NCBI GenBank assembly: GCA_049314715.1
Contig: JBMOEL010000014.1
Span: 1-24,318 of the forward strand
DNA: 24,318 nucleotides
DNA from: JAFLDD01 sp049314715
GTDB lineage: Bacteria; Pseudomonadota; Alphaproteobacteria; Rickettsiales; UBA3002
Direction: 5' to 3'
Under the pieces are notes generated by a model that was not told the origin of the DNA, did no database searches, and worked only from the letters and a program-made list of their open reading frames with translations. Each line of letters starts with the position of its first letter. Position 1 is the stretch's first letter. Position numbers and translations under genes: made by a program. Positions 7,456 through 13,661 of this stretch are shown here, piece by piece.

Positions 7456-7965
7456 ATGAAATATGTTCTGATGAGTATTGCGCTCTTGGCGCTTAGTGCC
7501 TGTGGCTTTCAGCCGATGCATAGCCGCGAATATCAGGCGCAAGATGGCGGCGCGATTCTCGCTGCGATTGAGGTCAAAACACCTAGCGGTATTTTAGGCG
7601 AACTACTGCGTGCTGAAATTGAAGATGGTGTGAACCCTGATTACCGTGCGATGGCCCCTGCCTATCTCTTAGATATCGCTTACACCGAGACGGACTATCC
7701 ATTATTTATCAATCCTGACGGTACGTCTGAGCGCGGTGAAATGCGCTATGAAAGCACCTATACCCTCACCCGCTTATCAGACAATGCGGTGATTCATACA
7801 GGCATCCTGCGGCGTGTAGGAAGTTATAATAGTTCGCAAACTGCAGATTATGCGGCCTATGTTTCGAAAGAAGACGCGAAGAAGCGCGCCATGATCGAAA
7901 TGGCGCAAGATTACAAACTTCGATTAGCTAATCTCTCTTCGAGATTAGCTGGTGGGGGCATGTGA
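7456..7965 (+). CDS. lptE: LPS-assembly lipoprotein LptE
   Basis: A 169-residue lipoprotein with signal MKYVLMSIALLALSA and lipobox L-S-A-C, lipidated Cys16, followed by GFQP, the typical LptE start. In the family it plugs the LptD barrel and completes the LPS translocon in the outer membrane. The middle contains YLLDIAYTETDYPLFINPDGTSER and a TLTRLSDNAVIHTGILRRVGSYNSS stretch. The identification also rests on its place between leuS and holA, a standard alphaproteobacterial and gammaproteobacterial arrangement. It starts 2 nt after leuS. Its last codons run through two perfect hairpins: the tail LANLSSRLAGGGM is encoded by palindromic DNA and the TGA stop lies in the second hairpin, so the native C-terminus may have been altered by insertion of a repeat unit. 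Confidence 0.9.
   Translation: MKYVLMSIALLALSACGFQPMHSREYQAQDGGAILAAIEVKTPSGILGELLRAEIEDGVNPDYRAMAPAYLLDIAYTETDYPLFINPDGTSERGEMRYESTYTLTRLSDNAVIHTGILRRVGSYNSSQTADYAAYVSKEDAKKRAMIEMAQDYKLRLANLSSRLAGGGM
7926..7950 (+). repeat. 10-bp-stem hairpin inside the 3' end of lptE
   Basis: AGCTAATCTC (7926-7935) and GAGATTAGCT (7941-7950) are perfect arms around TCTTC. The hairpin is coding (the LANLSSRLA residues) and abuts a second hairpin and the 28-bp repeat core downstream. Confidence 0.8.
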
Positions 7966-7972
7966 TGCCCCC
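7954..7972 (+). repeat. GC-rich hairpin spanning the lptE stop codon
   Basis: GGGGGCAT (7954-7961) and ATGCCCCC (7965-7972) form a perfect 8-bp stem with a 3-base loop. The lptE TGA stop (7963-7965) lies in the loop and the first base of the second arm. There is no T-tract, so it is not a standard terminator. It could attenuate or stabilise the message between leuS-lptE and holA. Confidence 0.75.
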
Positions 7973-8003
7973 GCTACCGCTCCCCCTCGCTTCGCTATCG
8001 CTC

Positions 8004-8031
8004 GCGGCTCGCGCAGCTACGGCGCTACGCA
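8004..8031 (+). repeat. 28-bp interspersed repeat core, copy 2
   Basis: Identical over 28 bases to 1757-1784. It lies between lptE and holA, after two hairpins and a C-rich lead-in, and ends 19 bases before the holA ATG. Apparent coding potential across it, on either strand, is repeat-derived: both copies give the same nonsense LRSAVAARAA peptide on the minus strand. Confidence 0.75.
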
Positions 8032-8050
8032 GCGTTCCATGTGGGGCTCT

Positions 8051-9088
8051 ATGAAAATCTCTCCACGCGAATTGGATGGCTATCTCAAGCATCCGCAAAA
8101 ATCTTCCGCGGCACTGGTTTACGGAAGTGATGCGGGGCAAGTGCGCCAGCGCACGCGTGAGCTTATTGAGGGGTGGCAGGGCAAAGATCAAGACCCATTA
8201 TCGCGCATTGAATTTGCCCCCGAACACCTCAAAGACGACCCTGCTCGCTTGGCAGATGAATTGGCTTCGATGAGTCTGATGGGTGGGCGACGTGTGGTCA
8301 CGGTGCGTGAAGCGTCAGACGCAGTATTGCCCATCATACAAGATGCGCTGGAGCTTCGCTCGAACGATAATTTCCTCATTTTGCAAGTGACCGAAGGGCT
8401 TGGCCGTGATTCAAAATTACGTGCATGGGCCGAGAAGATGCCCGACATCGCCTGCATCGCCATTTACAAGGATGAAGGCGGCCAGCTAGATCAATTCTTG
8501 CGCGACACCTTGCGCGGGTTTGGCCTGCGCGCCGGCGCTGATGTATTGGCGTATCTGGCGACACAGTTGGGTGGTGATCGGCAAATCATGCTCAACGAGT
8601 TGGAAAAACTCTCGCTCTATGTGGGGGATGAGGCCGAGCAGGTTTCACTCGAAGATGCGATGGCGGTGATTGGCGAAAACAATGATAAATCACTTGAGGA
8701 TTTAGCGAAGGCGATTGCAGCGGGCGATACAGTGTCGCTATGCAGACTGACCGATAGATTGCTGGCCGAAGGACATGTGGGCGTGGTGTTGGTGCGTGCT
8801 GTCATGCGCTATTTTGATACGCTGGAGAAAATCGCTGCATTGAGACGTGATGGTCTGAGCATTGAATTGGCGATTGAAAAACTTTACGGCAAGATAGCCT
8901 TTAAGATTATTCCCGCGATGAAGCCTCATGCCATGCGCTGGGGTTCAAATCGTATTGCCGATGCCTTGGCCGTGCTACAACGCCTAGAATTGGATTCTAA
9001 GCGCCATGCAGAGCAATCGCGCATGCGTTTGGCAAGTGGCTTCATCGAGATAGCTAGTTTCGCTTCTACGGGCAAAAAAGCTGCTTAG
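8051..9088 (+). CDS. holA: DNA polymerase III subunit delta
   Basis: A 345-residue delta subunit of the clamp loader, which opens the beta sliding clamp during replication. It starts MKISPRELDGYL and continues with ALVYGSDAGQVRQRTRELIEGW. The truncated AAA+-like domain contains LADELASMSLMGGRRVVTVREASD, the family's 'SLFGGRRVV' strand-helix. It is followed by NDNFLILQVTEGLGRDSKLRAWAEK, the GGDRQIMLNELEKLSLYVG helix, and a C-terminal collar domain from about residue 200. The frame is open back to 7952, but that extension translates the hairpin and repeat core and lacks family resemblance. I start at ATG 8051, preceded by GTGGGG at 8041-8046. The gene is last in the DUF3576-leuS-lptE-holA operon; no clear terminator follows. 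Confidence 0.93.
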   Translation: MKISPRELDGYLKHPQKSSAALVYGSDAGQVRQRTRELIEGWQGKDQDPLSRIEFAPEHLKDDPARLADELASMSLMGGRRVVTVREASDAVLPIIQDALELRSNDNFLILQVTEGLGRDSKLRAWAEKMPDIACIAIYKDEGGQLDQFLRDTLRGFGLRAGADVLAYLATQLGGDRQIMLNELEKLSLYVGDEAEQVSLEDAMAVIGENNDKSLEDLAKAIAAGDTVSLCRLTDRLLAEGHVGVVLVRAVMRYFDTLEKIAALRRDGLSIELAIEKLYGKIAFKIIPAMKPHAMRWGSNRIADALAVLQRLELDSKRHAEQSRMRLASGFIEIASFASTGKKAA

Positions 9089-9299
9089 TTTTAGGTGCTA
9101 TGAGCTCGTTAGCAAGAAACTAAGTTCTCAGCAGACAACACAAAGTTGAGGCTGCGAGGTCCTCAAACGGCGCTGAAAGTATTAAGGAAGCTGTTTGCAG
9201 CGCTCACTTATATGTTGTTATCGGTCGTTTATGCGCAAGTTTAATATTGAGGCTTTGTCTGCTTAATCTGAGCTATCTAGCATTCAGCAGAAATGGCGA
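9089..9299. other. Intergenic region between convergent holA and the Cys-repeat gene
   Basis: 211 bases with no ORF of usable length, no RNA gene that I recognise and no clean terminator for either convergent gene. It is noticeably more AT-rich than the holA coding region. Confidence 0.5.
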
Positions 9300-9767
9300 T
9301 TAATGTTGTGTTGCTGGTGTAGCTACATCTTTGGGAGCGCCTACATCTTCCGCAACTGGAGGTGCAGGACTTGTCGTCGCTGTAACGCCAATTTTCTTTA
9401 AACAACTATCCATCATTTTTGCTTTCTCGGGGTCTTTAGAATATTCTGGCGCACCCTCTTCACCAGGAGGACTGAGACCTTGTTCGGTGAGACATTGTTT
9501 CAATTTTTCATGATCTTCTGGAGGCATAGGTTTTTTATCCGGTAATTTAGGAGTCTGTATACCTACTTTGGCTAGACATTGATTGACCACATTCTTCTGA
9601 TCCGATGTTAAAGTTTCACCCACTTGCTGAACAGAAACACCATAGTGTTTAATACATAATTGTACCCATTCAATTTGCTTTTGATTGGGAGTGGCCTCTG
9701 GCGTTTGTGACATTGCATGTTGCGACATGAGAAGCAGAGTAGAAAAAATCATTAGAAATTTGCGCAT
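9300..9767 (-). CDS. Secreted protein with four C-[LI]-x-x-x-G-h repeats, function unknown
   Basis: A 155-residue protein with a Sec signal peptide (MRKFLMIFSTLLLMSQHAMS, cleavage about residue 20/21 before QTPEA), so probably periplasmic or exported. The mature part has four short repeats: CIKHYGV (Cys38), CLAKVGI (Cys64), CLTEQGL (Cys92) and CLKKIGV (Cys122), spaced 26, 28 and 30 residues. Each is preceded by a polar helix-like segment and separated by Pro-rich linkers (PKLPDKKPMPPE, SPPGEEGAPE). The C-terminus is a low-complexity Pro/Ala/Thr tail. These are the only four cysteines, an even number that could form two disulfides. I do not recognise the family. It begins 9 nt after the pseudopilin-TSP1 gene on the same strand, with AGG in TTAGGTTG before its ATG, so the two are likely co-transcribed and may act together. 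Confidence 0.78.
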   Translation of the reverse strand: MRKFLMIFSTLLLMSQHAMSQTPEATPNQKQIEWVQLCIKHYGVSVQQVGETLTSDQKNVVNQCLAKVGIQTPKLPDKKPMPPEDHEKLKQCLTEQGLSPPGEEGAPEYSKDPEKAKMMDSCLKKIGVTATTSPAPPVAEDVGAPKDVATPATQH

Positions 9768-9776
9768 GAAAACAAC

Positions 9777-11276
9777 CTAATTTTCTAATTTCTCAAATGG
9801 CACGCCTAAGACATTATACCTCACAGCATAATAGCCATTTGGCATTAGCACTGTCGCGTCATGAATATCTAGCACCTCTTGTGCCAATACTCCGCGATAG
9901 CGCGTGTGTGAAGGATCGGCTTTATAACTAAACTCATAAATGTTGAAATCTCTGCGGGAAGCAACCTGTACGATTTCAGTCTTTAATCGATAATCAGAGC
10001 AAGTAGGTAGTCCAAGCGCAGCCATTGCTGCACACCATGCACCACAACCATTTGACGACTCGTCATGAACACCTGAGCACGAGTACACAGAGTGCGTATG
10101 ACAACATGGACAGCCACCAAAAGAACTCACCCATGTGTCGATACAAGGGCATGCGCCAGCATAACAAGACTGTGAAGATGCACCAGTGCATGGGGCACCA
10201 CCAAATGCTGGGGCAGGGTTGTTGCAATAGCGATCCTGTGTTCCCCAACCGCAGCTAGCATCACATGAGTCCCAACCGCTCCAGCCACCATTAATAGGAC
10301 ACGGGCCAGTGTTACATGCTTGTGAAGAAGCTCCCACACATGCACCGGGACCACCCGAGGGTATGGGATTAGTGCAGGTTCTGGTTTGCGTGCCGCCACC
10401 GCAGGTAACGGAACAGCTTCCCCATGCGCTCCAGCCACCATTCGCTGGCAGTGACGGTGCCAGCACCGTACGGCTGGTTGGGTCAATTGCCAGTGCATTT
10501 GGCCACAGTAGTATGCAATTTGGTCCTGAAGCATCGAGTTTATAATCAGCAGAGACTGCAGCACTGTTTGCCGCCGTGGTACAGCTAGGCCACAAAGACA
10601 CTGCAACTTTACCAGTCGCGGGTTTGCCATCGTCTAGTTTCGTATCAATATTCCACGCGTCTTGAGTGCTAAGTAGAGCACCGTTAGGCCAGTTGTTTGC
10701 ATTCCACCCCGAACCTACGGCTAAAGTATTACCATAACTTCTGTCAAAAAATGCTGAATCACCCACCATGTTCGACCAAGACCAGACAAACCAGCCGCCC
10801 TTTGTATAACGCGAGCTAGGAGAGTTAGCTGCCGTAGAGGAAAACTCATTAGTTCCTTGGGTAACGCCGTTAAATGAGCCTTCTATCATCTCCGCATTCG
10901 CGAGATGCTGCCAGAAGCGATAAACTTCATTGGAACCAGTAGAGGGAATAATTAAACCATCGGCGTTACCATTGCAGGTTAACTTAGAAGTGCTGGGAGT
11001 GGTGACGCAGGTTGTGGGGTTAGCATCTGCTGCGCCCCATGCATCAATAGCAAAAGAGTAATCACCTGGCCATGCTTCATACTTTGCACGAAACATTCTT
11101 GCTGCTTTGATATATTGATTCGATTCAGTGGAGATAGCACGTAGTTGTGCGTTATTAATTAGGTTTCGCGCTGTAATTACGCCGCCCGTGAGTAGGCCTA
11201 TAATAATCAACGCTATTGAAATCTCAACGAGGCTGAAAGCACGATTAGATGTAGGGGGTAGGGAAAAGATTCGCAT
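9777..11276 (-). CDS. Type IV pseudopilin-like protein with two thrombospondin type 1 repeats and a C-terminal S74-type chaperone domain
   Basis: A 499-residue modular surface protein. Residues 1-13 are a prepilin leader ending NRA|FSLVEISIALIIIGLL, with Phe at +1 and Glu at +5; Ala replaces the usual Gly at -1. Then comes the hydrophobic pilin helix and a pseudopilin globular domain (KYEAWPGDYSFAIDAWGAAD, later DGLIIPSTGSNEVYRFWQHL). Two TSP1 domains follow, with cysteines at 288, 292, 301, 313, 321, 326 and 338, 342, 351, 363, 371, 376. The spacing is identical, 50 residues apart, each with the WxxW motif (282/285 and 332/335) and GTQxR. Residues 378-426 hold seven more cysteines (378, 389, 391, 392, 400, 411, 415) before Cys426. 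The C-terminus, from Ser427 in SDYRLK with Lys432, then YEFSYK and RYRGVLAQEVLDI to VRYNVLG, matches the short peptidase S74/endosialidase-type intramolecular chaperone. There is no Shine-Dalgarno before the ATG; a promoter-like element ends 6 bases upstream. It lies 64 bases after parB. Confidence 0.85.
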   Translation of the reverse strand: MRIFSLPPTSNRAFSLVEISIALIIIGLLTGGVITARNLINNAQLRAISTESNQYIKAARMFRAKYEAWPGDYSFAIDAWGAADANPTTCVTTPSTSKLTCNGNADGLIIPSTGSNEVYRFWQHLANAEMIEGSFNGVTQGTNEFSSTAANSPSSRYTKGGWFVWSWSNMVGDSAFFDRSYGNTLAVGSGWNANNWPNGALLSTQDAWNIDTKLDDGKPATGKVAVSLWPSCTTAANSAAVSADYKLDASGPNCILLWPNALAIDPTSRTVLAPSLPANGGWSAWGSCSVTCGGGTQTRTCTNPIPSGGPGACVGASSQACNTGPCPINGGWSGWDSCDASCGWGTQDRYCNNPAPAFGGAPCTGASSQSCYAGACPCIDTWVSSFGGCPCCHTHSVYSCSGVHDESSNGCGAWCAAMAALGLPTCSDYRLKTEIVQVASRRDFNIYEFSYKADPSHTRYRGVLAQEVLDIHDATVLMPNGYYAVRYNVLGVPFEKLEN

Positions 11277-11282
11277 ATGCAG

Positions 11283-11310
11283 AATATATTACGCGATTTT
11301 AAAATGTCAC
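11283..11310 (-). promoter_or_regulatory. Predicted sigma70-like promoter of the pseudopilin-TSP1 gene
   Basis: On the minus strand, GTGACA (11310-11305, five of six matches to TTGACA) is followed after 16 bases by TATATT (11288-11283). The ATG at 11276 begins 6 bases after the -10 box, implying a leaderless or nearly leaderless transcript, in line with the missing ribosome-binding site. Its -10-to-ATG spacing equals that at the Flp pilin gene. Confidence 0.5.
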
Positions 11311-11340
11311 TAAAAAATTTTATCCTGAAAATTGACTAGT

Positions 11341-12243
11341 TCAAATACTGCCACCCAGTCTTCTTAGCACTTCATCCAACTCGGTCAGAGAGTTGTAAGC
11401 GATAGTTACTTCCCCTGCTTTACCGCCGCGAGTGGTGATGCTCACGCCTAAACCTAGATTGTCAGAGAGCATGCGCTCGAGCTGTAAAATATCATCGCTT
11501 TTTTCTGCGCTTCTTGGCGACGCAGATTTTGGGTTGCTTGCCGGGCGATGAGATTCTTTGGTCTGTACGGGCGCGTCACCACGCACCAAGGTTTCTGTCT
11601 CACGTACGGAAAGTTGTTTGGCAACGATGTCGCGGGCGATTTTTTCCGCGCCCTCTACGCCAATCAAGGCGCGGGCATGACCCATGGTCAAATCACCCGT
11701 TTCGACGTATTTTTTAACACCTTCTGGTAGGCTCAGAAGACGCAATAAGTTCGCAACATGCGAGCGGCTTTTACCCACCACTGCTGAGAGTTTGTCTTGC
11801 GTGTATTTGAATTCATCCATCAGGCGTTGATAGCCCGTCGCTTCTTCCAGCGGATTCAGATCCTGACGTTGAATGTTTTCAACGAGTGCTAATTCAAGTG
11901 CCTGCTGGTCGTTTACATCGTCGCGAATTAATACGGGAACGGTTTTTAATTTCGCGTGTTTCGCGGCGCGAAAACGACGTTCACCCGCGATAATTTCGTA
12001 TTTACCACCTGCAACAGCGCGCACCAAAATCGGCTGCATAATGCCGTTCTTTTCAATCGAAACGGTGAGCTCGGCGAGTGCCCCGACATCGAACTCGCGG
12101 CGGGGCTGATATTTGCCTGCGACCAATTTATCCAGCGGTAATGTGGCGACTGAATTATCGTTGGTCTGTGTGGTGGAGTATTCCTCGCTCATCAAGGCTG
12201 AAAGCCCTTTGCCGAGACCTTTTTTTGCAGTTGCTGTTGCCAT
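11341..12243 (-). CDS. parB: Chromosome-partitioning protein ParB (Spo0J family CTPase)
   Basis: A 300-residue ParB that binds parS near the replication origin, spreads as a CTP-dependent clamp and recruits SMC and ParA. The N-terminal KKGLGKGLSALM (residues 8-18) is the ParA-interacting motif. QPRREFD and the CTP-binding GERRFRA (87-93) mark the clamp domain. The helix-turn-helix TQDKLSAVVGKSRSHVANLLRLL (148-170) reads parS, followed by LTMGHARALIG. The linker is Ser/Lys rich (about 232-250), and the C-terminal dimerisation domain ends in a LDEVLRRLGGSI stretch. It lies 15 bases after parA on the same strand, with a GGAGCAACC ribosome-binding region. Two perfect parS sites at 13607 and 15612 are its likely binding sites. 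Confidence 0.96.
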   Translation of the reverse strand: MATATAKKGLGKGLSALMSEEYSTTQTNDNSVATLPLDKLVAGKYQPRREFDVGALAELTVSIEKNGIMQPILVRAVAGGKYEIIAGERRFRAAKHAKLKTVPVLIRDDVNDQQALELALVENIQRQDLNPLEEATGYQRLMDEFKYTQDKLSAVVGKSRSHVANLLRLLSLPEGVKKYVETGDLTMGHARALIGVEGAEKIARDIVAKQLSVRETETLVRGDAPVQTKESHRPASNPKSASPRSAEKSDDILQLERMLSDNLGLGVSITTRGGKAGEVTIAYNSLTELDEVLRRLGGSI

Positions 12244-12258
12244 GATGGTTGCTCCTTT

Positions 12259-13049
12259 TTATGCGGCGGCGCGCAGTTCAGCGAATTTACGTTCACGCTG
12301 AATGACTTCGCGCGCGAGTTTCAGATATGCCTGCGACCCAGGGCATTTAAGGTCATAGACCAATGCCGGCTTGCCGTGACTTGGGGCTTCAGACATTCTC
12401 ACGTTACGCGGAATCACCGTGCGATACACATCAGTGCCGAGGAAGCTACGCACGTCGTTTCAATCTGCTCGGTAAGCTTATTGCGGCGGTCATACATGGT
12501 CAGCACCACGCCATGTACGCTGAGTTCAGGGTTTAGCTTGCTTTGGATGAGGCGAATGGTTTTGAGCAGGTGGCTCAAACCCTCAAGCGCGTAGAATTCG
12601 CATTGTAGTGGAATGAGTACTGATGCAGAGGCGGTGAGCGCGTTGATAGTCAACAGACCAAGGCTTGGCGGGCAATCGATAATCACGTAATCCCAGTGAT
12701 TGGGCATGTCTTTAAGGGCGTTTTTAAGTTGGTATTCGCGTGCGCTCATATTCACGAGTTCAATCTCGGCACCAGACAGGTCAATGGTTGCGGGGGCGAT
12801 GGAAAGGCGCGGAATAATGGTGTTAACGGCTGCTTGCTCGAGCGACGATTCGCCAATAAGCACTTGATAAGACGTATGAATCCGCTCAGCGGATGGAATG
12901 CCAAGGCCGGTTGAGGCATTGCCTTGTGGGTCGAGATCGATCAATAAGACTTCCTTGCCGCAGGCGGCAAGTGCTGTTGCCATATTGACAGCCGTGGTGG
13001 TTTTACCCACCCCGCCCTTTTGATTAACAACCGAAATTATTCTTGTCAT
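12259..13049 (-). pseudogene. parA: Chromosome-partitioning ATPase ParA, frameshifted near the 3' end
   Basis: ParA/Soj is the Walker-type ATPase that forms gradients on the nucleoid and moves ParB-parS complexes. The N-terminal frame (from 13049) has the deviant Walker A KGGVGKTTTAVN (residues 11-22), LLIDLDPQGNAS, and Walker B DYVIIDCPPSLG, and continues through LSVHGVVLTMYDRRNKLTEQIET. It then leaves the family sequence (TCVASSALMCIAR, stop at 12414). The expected continuation VRSFLGTDVYRTVIPRNVRM, then SEAPSHGKPALVYD, lies in another frame from about 12453 down to 12259. Joining them requires one extra base near 12453-12458 (GAAACG-ACGTG; an added G gives E-T-D-V-R), producing 263 residues, the normal length. 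It is either a true mutation that removes the C-terminal helices or a sequencing error. It sits 8 bases after rsmG and 15 before parB. Confidence 0.93.
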
Positions 13050-13057
13050 ACAGATAC

Positions 13058-13660
13058 TTATTTTCTTTTAATCTTCGAAATGGTGAGAATCACCGCGTCT
13101 GATTGCGTGAGGCTTGGGGTCACCTGATAGTCGAAGTCCCAGTTACCTTGTGCTTCGGCTATCTCATTAGCGTATGTTTTGCCTTTTGGAAAGAGACAAA
13201 TAGAATTTTCCATAATCATGCCTTCGCATAATGCAAACAATTCATCTATGGAAGCTAGAGCCCTAGCTATTATCACAGTATATTTTGCCTGTGAATTACG
13301 TGCATCTGAATTCGATAATGTTACATGAGAAAACCCGCAAATTCGGACCGCTTCGGCCAAAAAAGCACATTTGCGTTGGTCACGTTCGATAAGCGTGATG
13401 GGAATAGAAAGCTGACTTGCCACGACCAGTCCGGGTAGCCCTGCCCCACTTCCCAAATCAACGATGGAGATTGCGTCTTTAGGGATGAGCGGAACAATCT
13501 GAAGAGAGTCTTGGATGTGTCTTTCCCAAATTTCTGACTCTGTGGAGGGGCCAATCAGGTTGATTTTTTGGTTCCACTTCAAAAGAAGTTGGACGTATTT
13601 TTTCAATGTTTCACGTGAAACAATGGCTGCGCCAGAGGCAGTTTGTTTTTGGGCATCCAT
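13058..13660 (-). CDS. rsmG: 16S rRNA (guanine527-N7)-methyltransferase RsmG
   Basis: A 200-residue SAM-dependent methyltransferase (formerly GidB) that makes m7G527 in 16S rRNA. The SAM-binding motif I is SIVDLGSGAGLPGLVVA (residues 65-81), followed by PITLIERDQRKCAFLAEA (motif II) and later VIIARALASIDELF and FPKGKTYANE. Near the start, INLIGPSTESEIWERHIQDSL is a strongly conserved family segment. Residues 14-18, VSRET, are encoded by a perfect parS site, a frequent situation in this gene. It starts one base after the mnmG stop and is followed after 8 bases by parA, so translation is probably coupled within the mnmG-rsmG-parA-parB operon. Confidence 0.96.
   Translation of the reverse strand: MDAQKQTASGAAIVSRETLKKYVQLLLKWNQKINLIGPSTESEIWERHIQDSLQIVPLIPKDAISIVDLGSGAGLPGLVVASQLSIPITLIERDQRKCAFLAEAVRICGFSHVTLSNSDARNSQAKYTVIIARALASIDELFALCEGMIMENSICLFPKGKTYANEIAEAQGNWDFDYQVTPSLTQSDAVILTISKIKRK
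13607..13622. other. parS: parS centromere site inside rsmG
   Basis: TGTTTCACGTGAAACA is a perfect 16-bp match to the bacterial parS palindrome, the ParB-binding site. It overlaps codons 13-18 of rsmG. Its presence places this locus in the origin-proximal part of the chromosome. Confidence 0.97.
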
Positions 13661-13661
13661 A

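Noticed and set aside
7952..8050. N-terminal extension of HolA starting at 7952
   Set aside because: It would translate the hairpin and 28-bp repeat core and overlap the lptE end; the family start matches MKISPRELDGYL at 8051.
9089..9299. Possible small RNA or degraded gene between holA and the Cys-repeat gene
   Set aside because: No conserved RNA structure, promoter-terminator pair or protein remnant could be recognised.
10127..10630. 167-residue minus-strand frame inside the pseudopilin-TSP1 gene
   Set aside because: It overlaps the real gene completely, lacks any recognisable domain and has irregular composition.
12453..12461. Programmed -1 frameshifting in parA
   Set aside because: A -1 shift would restore the frame, but there is no slippery heptamer or downstream structure that I can see, and parA genes are not known for this; mutation or sequence error is simpler.
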